From: Kingella negevensis
GTDB taxonomy: Bacteria > Pseudomonadota > Gammaproteobacteria > Burkholderiales > Neisseriaceae
Reading direction: 5' to 3'
Assembly (NCBI RefSeq): GCF_030177895.1
Contig: NZ_CP123448.1
Location: forward strand, 1,922,001-1,986,000
DNA: 64,000 nt
The notes under the pieces are model-generated. The model saw only the letters and a program-made list of their open reading frames with translations. It was not told where the DNA came from and ran no database searches. This document shows, piece after piece, positions 55,686-62,907 of the stretch (within the stretch, counting starts at the first letter, position 1; each line of letters starts with the position of its first letter). A program made the translations under genes and the position numbers.

Positions 55686-56993
55686 ATGCACGAAATCAAA
55701 TGCCCCCATTGTCACACCGCGTTCACGATTAACGAAGCCAGTTATGCCGACATCTTAAACCAAGTCCGCACGCAAGAATTTCAAGCCGAAATTCACGAGC
55801 GATTAGTGCAACACCAAGCGCAAGCCAAAAGCGAATTGGCATTGCAACAAGCGCAAGCACAAACGCAATTTGAACAAACCTTAGCGCAAAAAAATGCTGA
55901 AATCGCCCAATTAAACAGCCAATTAGCATCGCATGAAAAAGACAGACAATTAGCCGTTGCTGAAGTTTCAGGCAGCCTGAAAGCGGATTTGGCAACGCGT
56001 GAACGCGAAATTGAGCAACTGCGCGCACAAAATGCTGCGTTGGTTGAGCGTATGAATTTGGAGCGTGATTTGGCAATTAGTCAAGCATTGGCGGCAAAAG
56101 AACGCGAGGTGCTGGATTTAGAGACTCAACTGAAATTGAGTGAATCAAAAAATGAATCAGAACAACGTGCGCTGCAAGATAAATTTCAAATGGTTTTGAA
56201 AATTAAAGATGAAGAGATTGCAGCTTATAGAGATTTCAAGGCGAAGCAGTCCACAAAAATGGTCGGCGAGAGCTTGGAATTGCATTGTGAAAACGAGTTC
56301 AACCGTGTGCGTGCGATGGCGTTTCCGCAGGCGCAGTTCGGCAAGGACAACGATGCGTCTTCAGGCAGCAAGGGCGATTATATTTTCCGCGAAACAGACG
56401 GGCAGGGCAGCGAAATCGTTTCCATTATGTTTGAAATGAAAAATGAAAACGATGGCACAGCAACCAAAAAGAAAAACGTGGATTTCCTGAAAGAATTGGA
56501 CAAAGACCGCCGCGAAAAAGGCTGTGAATATGCGGTGCTGGTGTCGCTGTTGGAAGCGGATAGTGATTTGTATAACGGCGGCATCGTGGACGTGTCGCAT
56601 CATTATCCGAAGATGTATGTGGTGCGTCCGCAGTTTTTTATTCCGATGATTTCGCTGTTGCGTAATGCGGGCTTGAATGCGTTGCAATACAAGCAGGAAG
56701 TGGCGACGATGCGCGCGCAGAATATTGATATTACAAACTTTGAAAGTGAGCTGGACGATTTCCGTGAGAAGTTTGGTCGCAATTATCGTTTGGCGAGTGA
56801 GAAGTTTCAGGCTGCGATTAAGCATATTGATGAAACGATTAAGCATTTGGAAAAGACGAAAGCGGATTTGCTCGGTGCGGAAAATAATTTGCGTTTGGCG
56901 AATGATAAGGCGGAAGATTTGACGGTGAAGAAATTGACGCGCAAAAATCCGACTATGAAAGCGAAATTTGATGCGTTGAATAATGGGGAATAA
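55686..56993 (+). CDS. DUF2130 family protein (coiled coil plus PD-(D/E)xK-like nuclease fold)
   Basis: A 435-residue cytoplasmic protein. A short N-terminal zinc-ribbon-like stretch ([12 protein letters not shown]) is followed by a long coiled coil rich in Gln, Ala and Glu (about residues 30-190). The DUF2130 domain comes next, with [12 protein letters not shown] and [13 protein letters not shown]. The D...E-x-K arrangement (GDY...FEMK) is compatible with a PD-(D/E)xK nuclease core. A C-terminal coiled coil ends the protein. Function unproven; RmuC-like roles in DNA metabolism have been suggested for such proteins. It borders the phosphorothioation island. Confidence 0.82.
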   Translation: MHEIKCPHCHTAFTINEASYADILNQVRTQEFQAEIHERLVQHQAQAKSELALQQAQAQTQFEQTLAQKNAEIAQLNSQLASHEKDRQLAVAEVSGSLKADLATREREIEQLRAQNAALVERMNLERDLAISQALAAKEREVLDLETQLKLSESKNESEQRALQDKFQMVLKIKDEEIAAYRDFKAKQSTKMVGESLELHCENEFNRVRAMAFPQAQFGKDNDASSGSKGDYIFRETDGQGSEIVSIMFEMKNENDGTATKKKNVDFLKELDKDRREKGCEYAVLVSLLEADSDLYNGGIVDVSHHYPKMYVVRPQFFIPMISLLRNAGLNALQYKQEVATMRAQNIDITNFESELDDFREKFGRNYRLASEKFQAAIKHIDETIKHLEKTKADLLGAENNLRLANDKAEDLTVKKLTRKNPTMKAKFDALNNGE

Positions 56994-56994
56994 T

Positions 56995-57034
56995 AAAAAG
57001 CAGCCTGCACATAATTAAAGTGCAGGTTGCTTTT
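56995..57034. terminator. Hairpin with AAGCAGCCTGCA uptake sequence, left edge of island
   Basis: AAAAAGCAGCCTGCAC pairs imperfectly with GTGCAGGTTGCTTTTT. The left arm holds a perfect AAGCAGCCTGCA (56998-57009), a DUS dialect different from that of the rest of the window. It lies between the convergent DUF2130 gene and the FtsK-like gene. Confidence 0.7.
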
Positions 57035-58618
57035 TTATATGTTGTAGCCGTGTAAAAATCGCGTTTCGCTGCCGTCCCATTTAATTAAATGGTCGCCATA
57101 GCCTGCTAATCCTTCCGCACCCGATTCGCCCAAGATGATATTAGACGATTGGTGTTTGCCAACACGCAAGGCAACTTTGGAATTGAGATTGTCGCGCAAT
57201 CGTCCGCTTAATGTTGCAGAATCAGGGCGTTGTGTTGCCACGATTAGATGAATTCCTGCTGCGCGTGCTTTTTGCGCTAATCGTACCAAAGGCTCTTCGG
57301 CAGATTTATCGGCATCAAATAAATCGCCTGCTTCTTCTACTAAAACCACGCAATAAGGCGGTCTGGCATGGTCGGCTAAATCGCTGACTTTGTTTTTGTG
57401 ATGTGCCTCCAATAAACTATATCGCTCTTCCATTTCATCAACCAAATCATGCAAGGTTTGCACCATTTCATCAATTTCTGTGATGACGTTGCCACCTACT
57501 AAATGTGGATAACGCTTAAACTCTTGATAGTCCACGCGCTTGGGGTCAAGAATATACAATTTCACGTCTTTTTCCGAATTTAATTGACACAAACTGTGCA
57601 ACATGGCGCGGATAAACACGGATTTGCCTGATTTGGTTTCGCCAGCGACAACGCAATGCGGCGCATCGGTTAAATCGGCAAATTGTGCGTTGCCTGCTTC
57701 ATCAATGCCAATGCACACGGGCAATTTTTCGTTTTTGCGCTGAAATTGCGTTAAGGCAGCCTGAAATTCAGCTTTGCCAAAATCACGCCATTCTTTGCGC
57801 GGACGTAAGATTTTCAAATCAAACGTATAAAGCGTACCGCAACTGGTATTGCGTTCTATGCGTAAAGCATGGTCGGCAATATTGAGTTCGCTGCGTAAGG
57901 TTTTTTGTTTACTTTCGTTGCTGTCCAAATCGCTGGCTTGTTTGAGTTGCACACGAAAGCAGCCATAGCGCAAGCCATTGGCGATGAGTTCTACTTTTTC
58001 GGCAGCTAATTTTGCGCGTTCCAAGGCTTTTTTGACGATTTCGGCATCTAATACAATGCTGTTTTCGTGGTCTGAATGGTCATTATTTTGCAGGCTGCTT
58101 GGTGCGGTTTTTTTGCGTGAATTGGAATGTTTTTGCGCTAATTTTGCCAATTCTTCCAAAAATTGTTTTTGTGCGTCCAATTCAGAATGCTCGTTGTTTT
58201 TGCGATAGGTATACCACCGCTTTTCCAGCTCAACTGCGCCTGTGTGCCACAAATCTTGGATAAATTGATACAAATCATCTCGCGTGCAAGGTTTGCCTTG
58301 TTTCAATTCAAATAGGGCATCGCTTAAATAAGCCAGCCACAATCGGGCTTCTTTTTGAAAACAGGTTTCAAAATTGGGGATTTCGCTGCCTTTGGCATCG
58401 GGTGCGGTTTCTAAATGTGGTATTAAATCTTTTGCAAAACAATATGCAATGCAAAACATCGCCCAGTCGTAGTTATTATCAAAAGCGGGCAATGCGCCTT
58501 GATTGGCTAATTCTTTGCGAACTTCTTGGCTTTTCAGGCTGCCTTTGATTCTGGGTTTCATCAATTCGTGAAACCATTCTGTATCCCAGCCTGTTGCGGT
58601 ATTGACTTGATAGGACAT
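57035..58618 (-). CDS. FtsK/SpoIIIE-type DNA translocase with DndE-like N-terminus
   Basis: A 527-residue soluble protein. From about residue 200 it follows the FtsK alpha/beta core: KVELIANGLRYGCFRVQLKQ, Walker A GETKSGKSVF (from residue 326), KLYILDPKRVDYQEF, Walker B CVVLVEEAGD and IHLIVATQRPDSATLSGRLR. The transmembrane part and gamma domain of FtsK are absent. Residues 1-130, around NNYDWAMFCIAYCFAKDL and DDLYQFIQDLWHTGAVELEK, follow the helical layout of DndE, a small protein of phosphorothioation operons. The gene starts 9 bases after dndD. It probably moves or scans DNA for the Dnd machinery. The DndE link is inferred by eye. Confidence 0.75.
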   Translation of the reverse strand: MSYQVNTATGWDTEWFHELMKPRIKGSLKSQEVRKELANQGALPAFDNNYDWAMFCIAYCFAKDLIPHLETAPDAKGSEIPNFETCFQKEARLWLAYLSDALFELKQGKPCTRDDLYQFIQDLWHTGAVELEKRWYTYRKNNEHSELDAQKQFLEELAKLAQKHSNSRKKTAPSSLQNNDHSDHENSIVLDAEIVKKALERAKLAAEKVELIANGLRYGCFRVQLKQASDLDSNESKQKTLRSELNIADHALRIERNTSCGTLYTFDLKILRPRKEWRDFGKAEFQAALTQFQRKNEKLPVCIGIDEAGNAQFADLTDAPHCVVAGETKSGKSVFIRAMLHSLCQLNSEKDVKLYILDPKRVDYQEFKRYPHLVGGNVITEIDEMVQTLHDLVDEMEERYSLLEAHHKNKVSDLADHARPPYCVVLVEEAGDLFDADKSAEEPLVRLAQKARAAGIHLIVATQRPDSATLSGRLRDNLNSKVALRVGKHQSSNIILGESGAEGLAGYGDHLIKWDGSETRFLHGYNI

Positions 58619-58627
58619 TTTTTTCCC

Positions 58628-60688
58628 TTAATTAAAATATTGATTGGCAAGTACATGGGACTGTGCGCCACCTGTTGGCAACGATTTGGCGCGTACTAAA
58701 TAGGTGCTGCAAATGTGTTTAGCCAGCTCTTGACGGATTTCGGCGGTGATTTCGGTATCTTGCGATAATAAAATCACTTGTTGCGGCAAACGTGTCCAAT
58801 GGTTGAACAAGCCTTGGCGGTGTCCTGCGTCTAAACGTGCAAGCGGCGTATCAATCACCATTGGTGCGTGATAACGGGTAACTTGTGCCAATGCCGATAC
58901 CAGCGACATAATCAAAATTTGCATTTGTCCTGCGGCTAGGGCAGCCTGAATTTTTTCGCCATTACCACCATACAAACCCAGTTGTCCGCCTGCTTGTACT
59001 TCAATGCGTTGAATACGCTGGTCGTGTGCAATATTTTTGTGCAATTTGGTGGCGATGTTGCCCAAATCATTGGCTTTGGTTTGCAGCAATTTATTGGCGA
59101 GACTTTCAATCATTTGCTCCATGCGTTTGGCGCGTTCGGATTTTTGGTGCTGTGGCGAATTATTGGCAGATTCTTGGCGCAGTCGTTCTACTTCAAGTTG
59201 CCAGCGGTGGGTATTTTTTTCTTCTTGCTCACATTTGGTGAGCGCACCGCCTAATTTGCCATTTAAATCGTCCAATGCGTGATGAACTTGCTCTAATTCT
59301 TCCACTAATTCATCGTTGCCTGTGCCTTTGAGTATGGCGATTTTGCTTGCCATGTCTTGTGCAATGCGTTCTTGTTCGCTGATGTTATCCAAAATTTCGC
59401 CAATATTAGACAGGGGCGATGCGCTTAATTGACGGATTTGATTGCGAATATCTACCGATGCACTGGGCGATAAATAATTGTGTTCAATTTGTTCGGCGCA
59501 ATTTTCAGGCAGCGGATAAAACAAGCTATTCCAGCATTCTCGCACTGCGTCTTTCATCAGTTCATCAGATAAAATGGTTTGTGCAGAACGCCCTAACACT
59601 TCTTTTACTTTGTCGCTGTTTTGAAATTTATTCCAAAAATCATCAACTTTATCGCCAATTTGGTCTTTATTGCTTTCGTAGCCCAAACGGTTGGCTTCTT
59701 TTTCCAGTTGTAAATCCAATTTATCCAATCGCGCTTGCGGTAAAAACGCCAATGGCATGGCTAATACCGCTTCTTTCATCGTATCGCGGAATTTTTGCTG
59801 CATGATTTCGGCTTCTTTTTGCGCTTTGGCAAGGTCTTCGGTATGCACAATACTGCTGCTTCCGCCCAATGTTTGCGTTAATGTATCTCGGCGTTGGGTG
59901 TATTCATTGATTTGATTGAGTAGGGTTTCTTGTTTTTCGCGTTCTTCTTGCAAAATGGCTTCTGCTTGAATCAATTTGCTTTCCGCTTCTTTTAAAGCAG
60001 CCTGCACTTTGGCAGAAGCACTGGCGGAAATATTTTGAGTGCGAAATTGACTTAAACTTTCTTTAAGTTGATTGAGCAATGTAATGCCCAGCAAACCCAT
60101 CAACGCATCTTTTAGCCAAATACCTGCGCCACTTTGTGCGGCGGTTTGCACAATTTTTTCGCCATCAAAAAAGAAAAATGGTGCGTAATCCGATGGGGGA
60201 GCAAAGCGGCTAAAAAAGTTGCGTTGTTGTGAAGGAGGAATCAGTTTTTTGCCACTTTGGTCGTTACGCATATACCAAAGCGCATATTCACGCGAATTTT
60301 CGGCAGAATATGAGAAATTGCGGTTGGCATCAAAATACCATTTACGCGCGATTTTTAGTGTATGCACCACATCACGACTGCGTAGGCTAATTTCCAATTC
60401 CACCGACATGGTGTGATTGCCACGACGCGCTTGGGCTTGATGAAATAAGGCTTGATTGATAAAACGTGGATAGCTGTGTTCTTGCGAATTTAAACCTGCG
60501 CGATTCAAATGCACAATCGCATCGGCATCATATAAACCCAAATAAATTGCTTCGAGCAGCGTGGTTTTGCCGTGTCCGTTTTCTGCGCCAATCAACACCA
60601 AGTTTTTGCCGTTTTGCGGTTCCGGGAACGTAAATTCTGCATCGGCATACGATTTGAAATTGTGTAATTTAATTTTGCTAATCCACAT
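58628..60688 (-). CDS. dndD: DNA phosphorothioation ATPase DndD
   Basis: DndD is an SMC/Rad50-like ATPase of the DNA sulfur-modification complex. The 686-residue protein has ISKIKLHNFKSYADAEF, Walker A GAENGHGKTTLLEAIYLGLY (residues 34-43) and a central region of long coiled coils (about 230-300 and 470-560). It ends with the signature and Walker B region AAGQMQILIMSLVSALAQV and MVIDTPLARLD. No CxxC zinc hook is evident. Start 60688 is chosen since upstream residues of the frame overlap the preceding small gene. Four bases separate the two genes. Confidence 0.88.
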   Translation of the reverse strand: MWISKIKLHNFKSYADAEFTFPEPQNGKNLVLIGAENGHGKTTLLEAIYLGLYDADAIVHLNRAGLNSQEHSYPRFINQALFHQAQARRGNHTMSVELEISLRSRDVVHTLKIARKWYFDANRNFSYSAENSREYALWYMRNDQSGKKLIPPSQQRNFFSRFAPPSDYAPFFFFDGEKIVQTAAQSGAGIWLKDALMGLLGITLLNQLKESLSQFRTQNISASASAKVQAALKEAESKLIQAEAILQEEREKQETLLNQINEYTQRRDTLTQTLGGSSSIVHTEDLAKAQKEAEIMQQKFRDTMKEAVLAMPLAFLPQARLDKLDLQLEKEANRLGYESNKDQIGDKVDDFWNKFQNSDKVKEVLGRSAQTILSDELMKDAVRECWNSLFYPLPENCAEQIEHNYLSPSASVDIRNQIRQLSASPLSNIGEILDNISEQERIAQDMASKIAILKGTGNDELVEELEQVHHALDDLNGKLGGALTKCEQEEKNTHRWQLEVERLRQESANNSPQHQKSERAKRMEQMIESLANKLLQTKANDLGNIATKLHKNIAHDQRIQRIEVQAGGQLGLYGGNGEKIQAALAAGQMQILIMSLVSALAQVTRYHAPMVIDTPLARLDAGHRQGLFNHWTRLPQQVILLSQDTEITAEIRQELAKHICSTYLVRAKSLPTGGAQSHVLANQYFN

Positions 60689-60692
60689 GGTT

Positions 60693-60914
60693 TTACTCTT
60701 TCCAATAATCTGTATTGCCCAGCACATCATCAAAAGTGGCACGGCGATTGTCGGCGCGTCCACGTTCTTGTTGCGCCATTTCCCACGCCAGCAGTTCGGC
60801 TAACGCATCTTCGGGTACTTGAAATTCAACAGCGGTTTGACGCAACAATGAACGCGCTGTTTCATCTTGCCACAACATCAAATGTTCTAATTTTTCTTGT
60901 ACTTCTGCTTTCAT
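60693..60914 (-). CDS. Small Dnd-associated protein
   Basis: A 73-residue acidic, helical protein starting MKAEVQEKLEHLMLWQDETA, lying exactly between dndC and dndD. Its ATG overlaps the dndC stop (ATGA) and its stop is 4 bases before the dndD start, so all three are translationally coupled. It has no signal or membrane segment. Annotations of similar operons contain an uncharacterised 'DNA modification system-associated small protein' in this slot, and this is likely a member. It may be an adaptor between DndC and DndD. Confidence 0.75.
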   Translation of the reverse strand: MKAEVQEKLEHLMLWQDETARSLLRQTAVEFQVPEDALAELLAWEMAQQERGRADNRRATFDDVLGNTDYWKE

Positions 60915-62029
60915 TTTTTGCTCCGAGAGTGGGCGTTAATCACGTCTTTTGCCCAAGTTTGTTTAATCCATTCAATTTCTTTATCAGAAATCAGCTCCGC
61001 GCCAAAAGCAGCCTGCACTTCCAATAATTTATCCAACATCATTTTTCGCGCTTCAACGGTAAACGGGCCGGGAATGTGTTGCCCATTTTTGTATTCCACG
61101 CGTCCGTTGCGCCGTTCCATTTGGCGATATTCGGGCTTATTGCGAATCTCCACTAACCAATCCCGAAACTCAATCAATGGCAAAAATTCCGTTTTTCCTA
61201 CATCAACAAAGCCTTGCAGGCTGCGGTCTTTATTCACCACCGTGCAAGTCCAGCAGCCAAAACGACTGGAATTCGTGCCGCAGCCTGGGGCTTCTTCCTG
61301 CGATAACACAATCGGACATTCGCCGCCTGCTGCTTCACGATACAAACGAATCAAATCATCATGCGTACCGCCCCAAGGCGGATTGTTCGCTGCCAAAAAT
61401 TCCCACACATCATCGGTTGTTAAATCCACAATCGGGCGATAAACAAACGCATTGGGCAAATCATTGTGTGGCGTGAGATTGGAATTTTCTAAATTTTGAT
61501 GGCGTTCAATGCTGGCTTTGCGCGTGGACGATTCGTCTTTTCGCACGCCCAACACGATGATTGCTGCGCCGTTTTCATCCACTTTTTGCTTGATGTAGCC
61601 GCTAGTCGGTTGAATTTTCAGGCGGTCGGTACACCAACGCATGGAACGGTTTGGCGTGGGATAACCTTTACCAATCAACAATGTCCAAAAGGTTTCTTGC
61701 AATTTTGGAACAGTTACTTCCCCAGTTACAGGCAGCCTGAAAATTTCTGCTGCGTTCAAAATCGTATTCAGCGCGTTGCGCATGTGTTGCACGACCAGCG
61801 GACTTTCCACCAGCGTGTCATTAGAAACAAAATACACGTTTCGCTGACGCAAAGACGGTGGCAACGACAGAAGCATTTCAAAAACCAAATGCGCCACAAG
61901 CGTGCTGTCTTTGCCACCCGAAAACGTAACAATCCAAGGGTAATGCTGCGCCGTGCTTAAATATTCATCAGCAATGTTTTGTCGGATTTCATCAAAAGGC
62001 GAAAGGGGTTGAATCGGGATAACAGTCAT
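60911..62029 (-). CDS. dndC: DNA phosphorothioation sulfurtransferase DndC
   Basis: DndC is a PAPS-reductase-like enzyme that activates the DNA backbone with ATP and passes sulfur from a cysteine desulfurase. The 372-residue protein has the PP-loop SGGKDST at 37-43, SNDTLVESP, RWCTDRLKI (Cys133) and a cysteine group GCGTNSSRFGCWTC (Cys250, 259, 262). These four cysteines could hold the iron-sulfur cluster known for DndC. It is shorter than the about 500-residue Streptomyces enzyme. No dndA is adjacent, so the housekeeping IscS probably donates sulfur. It is the first gene of the leftward operon. Confidence 0.92.
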   Translation of the reverse strand: MTVIPIQPLSPFDEIRQNIADEYLSTAQHYPWIVTFSGGKDSTLVAHLVFEMLLSLPPSLRQRNVYFVSNDTLVESPLVVQHMRNALNTILNAAEIFRLPVTGEVTVPKLQETFWTLLIGKGYPTPNRSMRWCTDRLKIQPTSGYIKQKVDENGAAIIVLGVRKDESSTRKASIERHQNLENSNLTPHNDLPNAFVYRPIVDLTTDDVWEFLAANNPPWGGTHDDLIRLYREAAGGECPIVLSQEEAPGCGTNSSRFGCWTCTVVNKDRSLQGFVDVGKTEFLPLIEFRDWLVEIRNKPEYRQMERRNGRVEYKNGQHIPGPFTVEARKMMLDKLLEVQAAFGAELISDKEIEWIKQTWAKDVINAHSRSKK

Positions 62030-62060
62030 TTTTGTGGTTCATTTCATCGTTTTAATCTTA

Positions 62061-62083
62061 TTTGCTCCTAAAACAGGTGCAAA
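62061..62083. promoter_or_regulatory. Operator 1 of the divergent Dnd-XRE promoter region
   Basis: Imperfect dyad TTTGCTCC-TAAAACA-GGTGCAAA: 7 of 8 arm positions pair. It lies between divergent dndC and the XRE gene and is very like operator 2. The XRE protein encoded alongside is the probable ligand. Confidence 0.65.
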
Positions 62084-62087
62084 GCGG

Positions 62088-62110
62088 ATTGTACCTAAAA
62101 TTGGTGCAAT
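62088..62110. promoter_or_regulatory. Operator 2 of the divergent Dnd-XRE promoter region
   Basis: Imperfect dyad ATTGTACC-TAAAATT-GGTGCAAT: 7 of 8 arm positions pair and the 7-base spacer starts TAAAA as in operator 1. Its centre lies 27 bases to the right of that of operator 1. It abuts the earlier candidate start codon of the XRE gene (62109). Confidence 0.65.
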
Positions 62111-62147
62111 GAAAAACCCACGTTTATCCATACACTCCACAGAACAC

Positions 62148-62366
62148 ATGAAGTTGCGACAACTCCTTATTCGGCGGCGACTAGATTTAGGATTGTCGCA
62201 ACGCGCATTGGCGGAAAAATTAGACGTGGTGCATTCGTTTATCGGCAAAGTGGAAACAGGCGACAGAAGATTAGATGTATTTGAATTTGTGGAATATTGT
62301 CATGCGCTGGATTTGAACGCCGCCGACATTTTGCAGCAGCTACAAGCAGAATTGGACGCAGAATGA
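62148..62366 (+). CDS. XRE-family transcriptional repressor
   Basis: A small helix-turn-helix protein, 72 residues from ATG 62148 or 85 from ATG 62109. LRQLLIRRRLDLGLSQRALA and EKLDVVHSFIGKVETGDRRL form a Cro/C1-type HTH, and LDLNAADILQQLQAEL may be a dimerisation helix. It lies head to head with dndC across two dyad operators, so it probably represses both directions. Its stop overlaps the next start codon (ATGA). It could take the regulatory role played by DndB in other systems. The start is uncertain because no clear RBS is seen. Confidence 0.82.
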   Translation: MKLRQLLIRRRLDLGLSQRALAEKLDVVHSFIGKVETGDRRLDVFEFVEYCHALDLNAADILQQLQAELDAE

Positions 62367-62824
62367 ATCATCAATCATTGTTTTATTACGCGAATGGTTT
62401 TAGACAACTACACACCAATTTCACGCACAAAAACAACCAATCGCCACATAAATTTATTCTGATGCTCGCGGTTGTGGCGTTGTATGAAAAAAGCAGCCTG
62501 CACACAGAAAAAGTCGTTTTAAACGATGAATTGAAACAAGAATTTGAACGACAATGGGCGTTGTGGGTACAAAATTCGCATCATAAAATGAACTTCGGCA
62601 TGCCCTTGTATCACATGAAATCTGAACCGTTTTGGCGATTTCATCTCAAACCAGATAGCGAATCCGAGTTTGAAAACAAACACCGCATGAAAACCTTTTC
62701 CAGTTTGTGCGAAGTCGTGGAATATGTGGAATTGGACGCAGATTTGGTTGCGCTGTTCAAGCAGCCTGCAACGTGTCAGATATTAAAAGACGTGCTGTTG
62801 GCGCGATTATTTGAAATTCTGTAA
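62363..62824 (+). CDS. Stand-alone sulfur-binding-domain-like protein
   Basis: A 153-residue protein resembling the N-terminal sulfur-binding domain (SBD) of HNH endonucleases that cut phosphorothioated DNA. It has SPHKFILMLAVVALYEK (compare the family's KPxLLLAVLDL), VVLNDELKQEFERQW, GMPLYHMKSEPFWRF (compare PFFHLKSDGFW) and VEYVELDADLVALF. Unlike those enzymes it ends after the domain, with no HNH. It is translationally coupled to the XRE repressor and divergent from dndC. It may read phosphorothioate marks to signal to the repressor or to an effector. The start at 62363 overlaps the XRE stop. Two AAGCAGCCTGCA uptake sequences lie within it. Confidence 0.65.
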   Translation: MNHQSLFYYANGFRQLHTNFTHKNNQSPHKFILMLAVVALYEKSSLHTEKVVLNDELKQEFERQWALWVQNSHHKMNFGMPLYHMKSEPFWRFHLKPDSESEFENKHRMKTFSSLCEVVEYVELDADLVALFKQPATCQILKDVLLARLFEIL

Positions 62825-62860
62825 AAAAGCAGCCTGCAACTTAAATGTGCAGGCTGCTTT
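62825..62860 (+). terminator. Hairpin with paired AAGCAGCCTGCA uptake sequences, right edge of island
   Basis: AAAAGCAGCCTGCA pairs with TGCAGGCTGCTTT across an 8-9-base loop. Both arms are perfect copies of the AAGCAGCCTGCA dialect. It directly follows the SBD-like gene. Confidence 0.8.
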
Positions 62861-62907
62861 GTCCTATCTGCTAAAATACCGCCTTTTTTCATTTTAACCA
62901 TTCAATT

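Noticed and set aside
57035..62824. Island as a prophage or integrative element
   Set aside because: No integrase, att repeats or phage genes lie at its edges; the bracketing hairpins are uptake sequences, which favours transformation.
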